Assembly (NCBI GenBank): GCA_946482495.1
Contig: CAMLRV010000109.1
Location: forward strand, 1-7,327
Length of the DNA stretch: 7,327 nucleotides
Reading direction: 5' to 3'
Source: an uncultured Flavobacteriia bacterium
Lineage (GTDB): Bacteria > Bacteroidota > Bacteroidia > Flavobacteriales > Flavobacteriaceae
The position numbers were made by a program, and so were the translations under genes. Under the pieces are notes generated by a model. It saw nothing but the letters and a program-made list of their open reading frames with translations, had not been told where the DNA came from and did no database searches. Position 1 is the first letter of the stretch. Each line of letters begins with the position of its first letter. Positions 1 to 5,693 of the stretch are shown in pieces.

Positions 1-417
1 GTTGGACCAGATAAAGACGGAAGTTTAGAAACCACAAAAAAATATGCAGAGCATTTAAATTTAAATGTAAATTTCACAGGGAAATTAACTAAAAATGAAT
101 GGATTGATTTAGCAAAAAATCATGATATTTTTATTAATACAACACATTTTGATAATACCCCAGTTAGTGTGTTAGAGGCCATGGCAATTGGCTTACCAGT
201 TATTTCCACGAACGTTGGTGGACTCCCATTTTTAATTACGGATTCTAAAAATGGTTATTTAGTAAAGGATAATAATTTTGTTGAAATGGTGGAAAAAATT
301 GAAAATTGTATCCATTTTCCAACGCAAACAATTGAAATTATTCGCAATGCTAAAAGTATGATTTTTGAAATGGATTGGAAAATGGTTGAAAGTCAGTGGC
401 TTAAATTATTACGTTAA
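1..417 (+). CDS. GT4-family glycosyltransferase, C-terminal part (5' end outside window)
   Basis: Frame 1 is open from the first base to a TAA at 415-417 and gives 138 residues, so the gene starts left of the window. This is the nucleotide-sugar-binding half of a GT-B fold, retaining transferase of family GT4 (Glycos_transf_1). It begins with a GPDKDGS segment (residues 2-8) typical of Bacteroidetes GT4 enzymes, then has FTGKLT (25-30) and the donor-site signature FDNTPVSVLEAMA (50-62), followed by G-LPVI-T--GG (64-74) and NGYLV (84-88). The usual E-x7-E pair appears as D51-x7-E59, a conservative change at the first position. Such enzymes add a sugar to a lipid-linked glycan at the cytoplasmic face of the inner membrane. 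The next gene, a lipid-carrier sugar transferase, fits a polysaccharide locus. Donor and acceptor cannot be told. Internal GTG 169 and ATG 181 are not starts, because conserved family sequence lies upstream of them. Confidence 0.92.
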   Translation, partial: VGPDKDGSLETTKKYAEHLNLNVNFTGKLTKNEWIDLAKNHDIFINTTHFDNTPVSVLEAMAIGLPVISTNVGGLPFLITDSKNGYLVKDNNFVEMVEKIENCIHFPTQTIEIIRNAKSMIFEMDWKMVESQWLKLLR

Positions 418-433
418 TATCCTATAATCATAG

Positions 434-463
434 TTGTTTTTAAACCATTTTTTTATATATTTA
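434..463 (+). promoter_or_regulatory. Candidate Bacteroidetes-type promoter for the sugar transferase gene
   Basis: A TTG at 434-436 is followed after 19 bases by TATATTTA at 456-463. This matches the Bacteroidetes primary sigma pattern TTG-N19-TAnnTTTG at all but the last position. Transcription would begin at about 468-471, leaving a leader of only about 10-15 bases before the ATG at 481. The gap of 63 bases after the glycosyltransferase makes an own promoter plausible, but read-through from upstream is equally possible. In such AT-rich DNA a match of this quality can arise by chance. Confidence 0.35.
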
Positions 464-480
464 GTTTTCAAAACTGAACA

Positions 481-1863
481 ATGACAAAGCCATATAAAAA
501 ACATTTCGAAATATCGGAACGAAAAATTCTTCTTAGAGTTTTTGATGTCGTTTTTGTTGTGGGCTTTTTGTTTTTAGCAAATGTTTTTACAGATTTAAGA
601 TACTTTTCAGAATTAAAACATGACTTTTTTTGGATTCCAATAATTGCAATCTACTTAACTTTATTAGGAACCGTTTTTGAAATGTATAATTTAGTAATTG
701 TAAGTTTTGCAAATAAAATTACTAAAGGATTATTGCTAACGACTTTTTTTACATCTCTATTTTTTTTATTCACTCCCGTAATTACACCTTCATTTCCAAA
801 AAAACGTGTTGAATTGTTTCTACTGTTTTTTGTGATTCTTCTGGCTCTAACTATTTGGAGATTTTTATACATTTATTTACTAGCTTCAAAACGTTTTTAT
901 AAACCAATTGTGTTAGTTTGTAGAAGTAAAGATTTTAATAAATTATCTAAAGAGTTAACCATTAACAATCCACATATCAAAATAATAAAATTTGTAGATG
1001 AAGATTTTAATGGTCAAAGTAATTCTTTATCAGGTTATTGGTTAAGTTTAAACGAAATAGATCAATTTTTAACTGATAATTTTATTTCAGAGATTGTTAT
1101 TGCCAATGATTCTAAAAATACATCTATTGAAGTATACAATAAGTTATTAGAAGTTTCTGAAAACGGAATCCCAATTACACAGTACGAAGATGTTTATGAG
1201 GAACTTACAAATAGAATTCCTTTACATTTAAAAGATAAATCACTTTATAAGTTTTTTCCATTTTCAAAAAAGCAAAATGCACTTTATTTGATAATAGTTA
1301 GGATAGTTGATATAGTAATTTCAATAATTGGACTTTTGGTTTTATTTGCTATTATGCCTTTAATTTTTGTATTTAATTTAATTTGGAATAGAGGACCACT
1401 ATTGTTTAGTCAAGAGCGTATCGGAAGAAAAGAAATTCCGTTTGAAATTTATAAGCTGCGAACGATGATTGTGAACGCTGAGAAAAATGGAGCTGTATTT
1501 GCCACTTTAAACGATTCTAGAATCACTCCTTTTGGAAAGTTATTACGTAAAACTAGAATTGATGAATTTCCTCAGTTTATTAATGTTTTAAAAGGCGAAA
1601 TGTCTATTATTGGTCCAAGACCAGAACGTAAAGTTTTTGTGGATCAAATTGCGAGTGAAATACCATTATATCATACCAGACATATTGTAAAACCAGGATT
1701 AACGGGATGGGCTCAAATTAATTATCCTTATGGTGAAACATTAGAAGATAGTTTAATGAAATTAGAATATGATTTATACTATATTAAACATCGTAATATT
1801 TTTCTTGATATAAATATTGCTGTTAAAACATTTGGAACAATTTTATATATGAAAGGGCAATAA
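481..1863 (+). CDS. Polyprenyl-phosphate hexose-1-phosphate transferase (WcaJ/WbaP-like polytopic sugar transferase)
   Basis: The 460-residue protein has the full layout of a large phosphoglycosyl transferase. Four hydrophobic segments lie at about 17-36, 49-68, 83-103 and 111-135. A soluble CoA_binding_3-like domain follows (about 140-250), then one long hydrophobic stretch (about 267-300) that is a re-entrant membrane helix in this family, and a C-terminal bacterial sugar transferase domain (PF02397). Visible motifs are KLRTM (325-329), RKTRIDEFPQ (356-365) with the catalytic Asp-Glu pair D361/E362, GPRPE (378-382) and KPGLTGWAQ (404-412). Family knowledge: these inner-membrane enzymes transfer a sugar-1-phosphate from a UDP-sugar to undecaprenyl phosphate, the first step of exopolysaccharide, capsule or O-antigen synthesis. 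The preceding glycosyltransferase supports this role. The sugar (glucose, galactose or an N-acetylated sugar) cannot be assigned by eye. Length is normal for the family and no damage is seen. ATG 481 is the first in-frame start and has no Shine-Dalgarno site. Confidence 0.93.
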   Translation: MTKPYKKHFEISERKILLRVFDVVFVVGFLFLANVFTDLRYFSELKHDFFWIPIIAIYLTLLGTVFEMYNLVIVSFANKITKGLLLTTFFTSLFFLFTPVITPSFPKKRVELFLLFFVILLALTIWRFLYIYLLASKRFYKPIVLVCRSKDFNKLSKELTINNPHIKIIKFVDEDFNGQSNSLSGYWLSLNEIDQFLTDNFISEIVIANDSKNTSIEVYNKLLEVSENGIPITQYEDVYEELTNRIPLHLKDKSLYKFFPFSKKQNALYLIIVRIVDIVISIIGLLVLFAIMPLIFVFNLIWNRGPLLFSQERIGRKEIPFEIYKLRTMIVNAEKNGAVFATLNDSRITPFGKLLRKTRIDEFPQFINVLKGEMSIIGPRPERKVFVDQIASEIPLYHTRHIVKPGLTGWAQINYPYGETLEDSLMKLEYDLYYIKHRNIFLDINIAVKTFGTILYMKGQ

Positions 1864-1918
1864 TTTTGTGTTTTTCGTATTTTTCACACTTATTTTTATC
1901 GATTTTTTGATACTTTTT
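1864..1918. other. Run of roughly phased T-tracts (possible curved or easily melted DNA)
   Basis: Right after the sugar transferase stop, T-tracts of four to six bases occur at 1864-1867, 1871-1875, 1880-1884, 1893-1897, 1903-1908 and 1914-1918. From the second tract to the last, the centres are about 10.75 bases apart on average, near one helical turn; the last three are 10.5 apart. Regular A/T-tract spacing is known to bend DNA. Whether this serves as an upstream promoter element, an unwinding region or simply reflects base composition is not decided by the sequence. Confidence 0.4.
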
Positions 1919-1950
1919 ATCTAAAAGACAGAAAAATTTATCAACAATTT

Positions 1951-1996
1951 AAAAACCTTTAAACTCCTGTAAGTCAATGCGGTTAAAGGGATTTTT
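1951..1996 (+). terminator. Weak candidate terminator after the sugar transferase gene
   Basis: CCTTTAA at 1956-1962 and TTAAAGG at 1983-1989 form a perfect 7-bp stem around a 20-base loop, followed two bases later by five T (1992-1996); another T6 run lies at 2002-2007. An A5 run precedes the stem. The stem is AT-rich and the loop long, so it would be a weak intrinsic terminator. It sits about 90-130 bases past the stop at 1863 and before the next promoter element at 2064. No better hairpin was seen in this gap. Confidence 0.3.
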
Positions 1997-2063
1997 AGCC
2001 ATTTTTTACGTCTTAAAAAAATGTTAACAAGTTGATTTTCAGAAAAATAATTAAAAGAAGTTG

Positions 2064-2071
2064 TATCTTTG
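2064..2071 (+). promoter_or_regulatory. -7 promoter element of the lysozyme-like gene
   Basis: TATCTTTG is a full match to the Bacteroidetes -7 consensus TAnnTTTG. No TTG stands at the ideal distance upstream: the nearest is at 2032-2034, 29 bases away, and TTC at 2038-2040 is 23 away. The -33 element is therefore weak or absent. Transcription would begin at about 2076-2079. This places the start codon at 2162, because an in-frame TTG at 2069 lies inside the promoter element itself. Confidence 0.55.
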
Positions 2072-2076
2072 TCTCG

Positions 2077-2161
2077 ATTAATTCAATTGGAGTTGTCAGA
2101 TTTATCTCAATCTTTCACTTTGCTAAAAATTAGTTTTTGCCCAATTGAGAAACAAACTTAC
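2077..2161 (+). promoter_or_regulatory. Structured 5' leader with alternative base pairing, upstream of the lysozyme-like gene
   Basis: If transcription starts near 2077, the mRNA has a leader of about 85 bases. TCAATTGG (2083-2090) is perfectly complementary to CCAATTGA (2141-2148). The right arm can instead pair with TCTCAAT (2105-2111), using ATTGAGA (2144-2150). A local hairpin, five A-U pairs plus two G-C pairs with one bulged base, lies between them (2122-2140, loop TTAG). The shared right arm ends only 11 bases before the ATG at 2162, so its pairing state could affect ribosome access. This does not match a riboswitch class known to me. CAATTG is itself palindromic, which raises the chance of accidental complementarity. 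Confidence 0.3.
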
Positions 2162-2800
2162 ATGAGAAAAGACATTATTTATTTTGGAGTAGCAATTGCA
2201 TTTATTGCCGTAATTAGTTCTGGTTTTAGTGCATTTAAAGATGAATCAGTAGACGGGTTTCATATTGAAGATACTGAAGTTTATGATTATCGAGTTCCTT
2301 CAGAAGATGAATCGAAAAAGTTAGATTATAATGTTCCTTTTACTGGAAAAACTTTTATCGGTTTCAAACAAGCATTAGCAGTTAAAGAATCTGCCGGAAT
2401 GTATGATTTAGTTAATGCTTACGGCTACATGGGTAAATATCAATTTGGAAGAAGTACTTTAAGAAATGTTGGTATTTACGATTTTAACAATTTTCTTAAA
2501 AATCCTATCTTACAAGAAAAAGCATTATATGCTTTAATGTGTATCAATAAATGGGAATTAAGAAAGGAAATTAGAAATTACTCGGGTAGAGTAATAAATG
2601 GAATCAAAATTACAGAATCGGGCTTATTAGCCGCTGCGCATTTAGCTGGAGCGAGTTCTGTAAAAACGTATTTAAGAAGTAATGGTAAAAATGGATTTAA
2701 AGATGGTTTCGGAACCTCGTTAAGATCTTACATTAAAAAGTTTAATGATTACGATACTTCAAACATTAATCCTAATAGATTTGCTAAAGTTATACTTTAA
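2162..2800 (+). CDS. Exported lysozyme/transglycosylase-like protein
   Basis: From ATG 2162 the product has 212 residues. A basic MRKD start and a hydrophobic core (about residues 5-23), with possible cleavage near FSA (22-24), form a Sec signal peptide; there is no lipobox cysteine. An acidic, tyrosine-containing stretch (about 27-60) leads into a lysozyme-like domain (about 63-195). VKESAGMYD (74-82) resembles the ES-G catalytic motif of lytic transglycosylases and would make E76 the acid. GYMGKYQFG (88-96) is the G-x-x-G-K-Y-Q-F pattern common in lysozyme-like wall enzymes, and a second helical part contains LLAAAHLAGASSV (155-167). The inferred role is peptidoglycan cleavage or remodelling in the periplasm. 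Relatives are sometimes named LysM peptidoglycan-binding proteins, but I see no LysM repeat. An in-frame TTG at 2069 would add 31 residues in front of the signal peptide and overlaps the -7 element, so it is rejected. The TAA at 2798-2800 overlaps the stop of the convergent methyltransferase gene. Confidence 0.75.
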   Translation: MRKDIIYFGVAIAFIAVISSGFSAFKDESVDGFHIEDTEVYDYRVPSEDESKKLDYNVPFTGKTFIGFKQALAVKESAGMYDLVNAYGYMGKYQFGRSTLRNVGIYDFNNFLKNPILQEKALYALMCINKWELRKEIRNYSGRVINGIKITESGLLAAAHLAGASSVKTYLRSNGKNGFKDGFGTSLRSYIKKFNDYDTSNINPNRFAKVIL

Positions 2801-3534
2801 TTTTTTTGAATGACAAAAATACAAGGTCGATTGTGTAAATCGACCTTTTGTTTTTTCCAGTCGTTTACACTTTTTGTTTTAATAAATTCAGTTGGCAATG
2901 TAATGTCACAAGCTACACATAAATTAGTTTGTGGATGAAGTGTAGCCAAAATATCTTCCAAAAATTTATTATTTCTATAAGGAGTTTCCATGAAAATTTG
3001 CGCCTGATTTTTCTCTTGCGACCATTTTTCAAGGTTTCTTAAAGCAGTTTTCTTTTCGTTTTTATCAATTGGCAAGTAGCCAGTAAAAGCAAAACTTTGT
3101 CCGTTCATTCCGCTTGCCATTAAGGCTAATAATATAGAACTCGGACCAACTAGTGGCACTACTTGAATGCCTTTTTCATGAGCTAATTTTACAATTACAG
3201 CACCTGGATCAGCCACACCAGGACAACCTGCTTCACTCATTAAACCTACATTAATTCCATTTAAAAGCGGTTTGATCATTTCGTAATGTTCGTTAACCTC
3301 AGTGTGTTTATTTAATTCGAAAAGTGTTAATGAGGCTTGAACTTTTTCTGGTGCAATGCTTTTGATAAACTTTCTCGATGTTTTGCTATGCTCCACAATA
3401 TAATAATCAATTTGATCCACGCAATTTTTTATCTGAGCTGGAATAACATCAAATGGATTGATAGTAATTTCTCCTGGGTTAGATAAAGTACACGGAATTA
3501 AATATAATTTACCAAATTTTGATGTTGTGCTCAT
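2797..3534 (-). CDS. RsmI-like SAM-dependent methyltransferase (tetrapyrrole methylase fold)
   Basis: The 245-residue protein belongs to the TP_methylase superfamily (PF00590, COG0313). LYLIPCTL (10-17) matches the first strand. MSEAGCPGVADPGA (99-112) corresponds to the SDAGTP-ISDPG motif of RsmI, and VPLVGPSS (126-133) to the VPLPGP SAM-binding segment. FTGYLP (150-155) and METPYR (182-187) stand for the usual F-GFLP and YESPHR motifs, with Y replaced by M and H by Y. RPCIFVIQK (236-244) is the usual C-terminal strand. RsmI 2'-O-methylates C1402 of 16S rRNA. The altered motifs and the loop after residue 17 suggest a Bacteroidetes paralogue, so the exact substrate is uncertain. It is the third gene of the dnaA operon, 33 bases after the phosphatase gene. 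An A-rich stretch without Shine-Dalgarno precedes its ATG. Its stop shares TTAA (2797-2800) with the convergent gene, and its last 25 codons contain that gene's terminator. Confidence 0.82.
   Translation of the reverse strand: MSTTSKFGKLYLIPCTLSNPGEITINPFDVIPAQIKNCVDQIDYYIVEHSKTSRKFIKSIAPEKVQASLTLFELNKHTEVNEHYEMIKPLLNGINVGLMSEAGCPGVADPGAVIVKLAHEKGIQVVPLVGPSSILLALMASGMNGQSFAFTGYLPIDKNEKKTALRNLEKWSQEKNQAQIFMETPYRNNKFLEDILATLHPQTNLCVACDITLPTEFIKTKSVNDWKKQKVDLHNRPCIFVIQKN
2823..2856 (+). terminator. Intrinsic terminator of the lysozyme-like gene, inside the convergent methyltransferase gene
   Basis: AAGGTCGATT (2823-2832) and AATCGACCTT (2838-2847) form a perfect 10-bp stem with a 5-base loop, followed at once by TT, G and six T (2848-2856). 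It lies 22 bases beyond the plus-strand stop. On the minus strand the same bases encode KVDLHNRP (residues 230-237) of the RsmI-like protein. In the minus direction the hairpin is followed by a weaker ATTTTTG tract, still ahead of the stop codon. Efficient termination there would make a non-stop transcript, so it is expected to work mainly for the plus strand. Confidence 0.8.
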
Positions 3535-3567
3535 CTTTTAATTTTATAAAGAAAGAAAATACAGTTC

Positions 3568-4023
3568 TTATGAATTTATTTTATTTGCAATAACATCGCA
3601 AACTTCGTCTAACATTTTATAAACCTTTTCAAAACCTTGTAAATCTCCATAATATGGGTCGGGAACTTCTAAGTCTTGATTAGGATATAATTCGTTTAAA
3701 ATGACTTTTACTTTTTGTTTCGCCTCTTCATTCGGGGCAATAGCCATAACATTTTTGTAATTAGAATTATCCATTACATAAATATAGTCGAAAGTTTCAA
3801 AATCGGATTTAGTGATTTGTCTGCATTTTTGTTGGCTAATGTCTACACCAAATTTTCGTGCTGTAGCAACAGATCGTTTGTCAGGTGCTTCACCTACGTG
3901 CCAATTTCCAGTTCCAGCACTGTCTACAAAATAATTATTTGGAAGTTTAGCTTGTAAAATGCCTTCAGCTAATGGCGAGCGACAAATATTGCCTAAACAA
4001 ACCATTAAAACTTTTACGGACAT
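3568..4023 (-). CDS. Low-molecular-weight protein tyrosine phosphatase
   Basis: A 151-residue single-domain protein of the usual size for the family (PF01451). The phosphate-binding loop CLGNICRS lies at 9-16, with nucleophile C9 and R15 as in C-x5-R-S. DSAGTGNWHVGEAPD (34-48) is the conserved second segment with W42, and DPYYGD (122-127) carries the general acid D122. Family members dephosphorylate phosphotyrosine through a cysteinyl-phosphate intermediate; in bacteria they often counter BY-kinases that control polysaccharide export. The DPYY motif and the P-loop form separate it from arsenate reductases of the same fold. It follows dnaA with only two bases between the dnaA TAA and this ATG, and precedes the RsmI-like gene, so all three are probably cotranscribed. 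Why a phosphatase follows dnaA is not apparent from the sequence. Nothing is missing or damaged. Confidence 0.93.
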   Translation of the reverse strand: MSVKVLMVCLGNICRSPLAEGILQAKLPNNYFVDSAGTGNWHVGEAPDKRSVATARKFGVDISQQKCRQITKSDFETFDYIYVMDNSNYKNVMAIAPNEEAKQKVKVILNELYPNQDLEVPDPYYGDLQGFEKVYKMLDEVCDVIANKINS

Positions 4024-4025
4024 AT

Positions 4026-5456
4026 TTAGATACTAAGCTTTTTGTTAATGTCTTCAACAAACTTTTTAAATTGTTTGTCAGTAGATACTAAGTTGTCAAC
4101 CGTTTTAACGGCATGCAAAACAGTAGCGTGATCTCTATCTCCAATTTGTGAACCAATATTGGCTAAAGATGCTTTTGTGAATTTCTTAGAGAAATACATA
4201 GCTAACTGGCGCGCTTGAACAATATGACGTTTTCTGGTTTTAGATTTTAACGTTTCTGTGTCTAATTGGAAATAATCTGAAACCACTTTTTGAATATAGT
4301 CGATAGAAATTTCACGTTTGATATTTTTTACAAACTTTTCTACTACTTGTTTTGCTAATTCAATAGTTACCTCACGTTTGTTGAATGAAGATTGAGCAAT
4401 TAATGAGATAATTGCACCTTCTAATTCTCTTACGTTAGATTTAATATGTTTAGCAACATATTCTAAAATTTCTTCTGGCATTTCCACACCGTCTCTGTAC
4501 AAGATGTTTCTTAAGATTGAAATTCTTGTTTCGTAATCTGGTTGGTGCAATTCTGCAGATAATCCCCATTTGAAACGCGATAACAAACGTTGTTCAATAT
4601 CTTGCATGTCAACTGGAGCCTTATCAGACGTTAAGATAACTTGCTTGCCGTTTTGGTGTAAATAATTGAAGATGTGGAAAAATACATCTTGTGTTCCTGC
4701 TTTTCCTGATAAAAATTGAACATCGTCAATAATTAATACATCTATTAATTGATAGAAGTGAATAAAATCATTTCTAGTATTTTTCTTAACGGATTCAATA
4801 TATTGCTGTGTGAAAATTTCAGCAGAAATATATAGAACTGTTTTTTCTGGAAATTTGTCTTTAATTTCAACGCCTATAGCATGCGCTAAGTGTGTTTTAC
4901 CTAATCCAACTCCACCAAAAATTAATAATGGGTTAAAAGAAGTTCCACCTGGTTTATTGGCAACTGCCATACCTGCGCTTCTTGATAATCTGTTAGAGTC
5001 ACCTTCTAAAAAGTTATCAAAACTATAATTAGCATTTAATTGAGATTCAATTTTTACATTTCGGATACCTGGAATAATAAATGGATTTTTTAATTCCGGA
5101 TTTTTATTCACAACTGGTACGTCAATTTCTTGAGTTTTAACTGAAGTTCTATGTGTACTAGGAATTTGCTCTGTAAATGGAAGTTTATTACCATAAGTGT
5201 TTTCCATTTTAATTTTATACACTAGCTTTGCTTGGTTTCCAAGTTCTTTAGTTAATGCAGTTTTTAAAATTATAACATAGTGTTCTTCAAGCCACTCGTA
5301 GAAAAATTTACTAGGAACTTGAATATGTAAAGCATTGTCTTCTGTTAGACTAATTGCCACAATCGGTTCAAACCAAGTTTTGTAGGCTTGTTCCTGGATG
5401 TTGTCCTTTATGAAAGACAGACAATTATTCCAAACAGATTTTGCTGCTTTAGTCAT
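4026..5456 (-). CDS. dnaA: Chromosomal replication initiator protein DnaA
   Basis: The 476-residue product shows all four DnaA domains. Domain I (about 1-88) carries W-x-P-type features such as YKTWFEPI (25-32) and serves in helicase loading and self-association. Domain II is a short variable linker (about 89-142). Domain III is the AAA+ ATPase (about 143-365), with Walker A GGVGLGKT (181-188), Walker B LIIDDVQFL (241-249), box VII arginines R290/R294 in QRLLSRF, and sensor II NVRELEGAI (341-349). Domain IV binds DnaA boxes, with the basic segment KSKTRKRH (404-411) and signature GDRDHATVLHA (439-449). DnaA-ATP opens the chromosomal origin and regulates transcription. The ATG at 5454-5456 begins the conserved domain I and has no Shine-Dalgarno site. 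It is the first gene of a three-gene minus-strand unit; dnaN does not follow, unlike the order in many other phyla. The gene is complete. Confidence 0.99.
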   Translation of the reverse strand: MTKAAKSVWNNCLSFIKDNIQEQAYKTWFEPIVAISLTEDNALHIQVPSKFFYEWLEEHYVIILKTALTKELGNQAKLVYKIKMENTYGNKLPFTEQIPSTHRTSVKTQEIDVPVVNKNPELKNPFIIPGIRNVKIESQLNANYSFDNFLEGDSNRLSRSAGMAVANKPGGTSFNPLLIFGGVGLGKTHLAHAIGVEIKDKFPEKTVLYISAEIFTQQYIESVKKNTRNDFIHFYQLIDVLIIDDVQFLSGKAGTQDVFFHIFNYLHQNGKQVILTSDKAPVDMQDIEQRLLSRFKWGLSAELHQPDYETRISILRNILYRDGVEMPEEILEYVAKHIKSNVRELEGAIISLIAQSSFNKREVTIELAKQVVEKFVKNIKREISIDYIQKVVSDYFQLDTETLKSKTRKRHIVQARQLAMYFSKKFTKASLANIGSQIGDRDHATVLHAVKTVDNLVSTDKQFKKFVEDINKKLSI

Positions 5457-5618
5457 AGATTATAATTTTTTTTAGTTTTTTTATAGTTTTTGTAGTCTAA
5501 TAAAGAATAAAAATTAATCAATTTTTATATTGATAAGTAATTCATATTAGGAAGGCAAATATGTGAACAAAATTTTATAAAAAAAAATGAATTGCTATTG
5601 TAAATTAAAAAATATTGT

Positions 5619-5652
5619 TGTAAACAAAATTAAGACTGGTTTAATATTTTCT
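5619..5652 (-). promoter_or_regulatory. Candidate dnaA promoter with overlapping DnaA-box-like sequence
   Basis: On the minus strand TAATTTTG (5632 down to 5625) fits the -7 consensus TAnnTTTG fully. A TTA stands 20 bases further upstream as an imperfect -33 element. A DnaA-box-like TTGTTTACA (5627 down to 5619, two changes from TTATNCACA) overlaps and follows the -7 element. A closer one, TTGTTCACA (5570 down to 5562, one change), lies within the proposed dnaA leader. This could permit DnaA autoregulation, known in other bacteria. A second possible -7, CATATTTG (5563 down to 5556), lacks a -33 partner. No convincing promoter for the divergent thioesterase was found in the 237-base gap, which is very AT-rich. 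Confidence 0.3.
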
Positions 5653-5693
5653 TAACATAAAATTTTTAAGTTTTTAAATACAAAAAAAATAGA

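Noticed and set aside
169..417. A separate 82-residue gene starting at GTG 169
   Set aside because: The same frame is open to base 1 and encodes conserved GT4 sequence, so this is the tail of a truncated gene.
463..475. Palindrome AGTTTTCAAAACT just before the sugar transferase ATG
   Set aside because: As RNA it leaves only a 5-bp AT-rich stem with a three-base loop; it is too weak to call an operator or attenuator.
651..872. 73-codon open frame on the minus strand
   Set aside because: It lies wholly inside the sugar transferase gene, opposite its conserved membrane segments, and its product looks like no protein family.
1898..1912. Dyad TATC/GATA around a T6 run
   Set aside because: A four-base stem is below what I would accept; it is better described as part of the T-tract series.
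2162..2800. Phage endolysin or prophage remnant
   Set aside because: The protein has its own signal peptide and promoter, base composition matches the neighbours, and no phage genes flank it.
3715..3957. 80-codon open frame on the plus strand
   Set aside because: It is antisense to the tyrosine phosphatase gene, whose motifs are intact; there is no promoter or family resemblance.
3568..4023. Arsenate reductase of the ArsC (LMW-PTP fold) type
   Set aside because: DPYYGD, W42 and the CLGNICRS loop fit tyrosine phosphatases, and no ars genes are nearby.
4810..5028. 72-codon open frame on the plus strand
   Set aside because: It is antisense to the Walker A region of dnaA and is explained by the codon bias of that gene.
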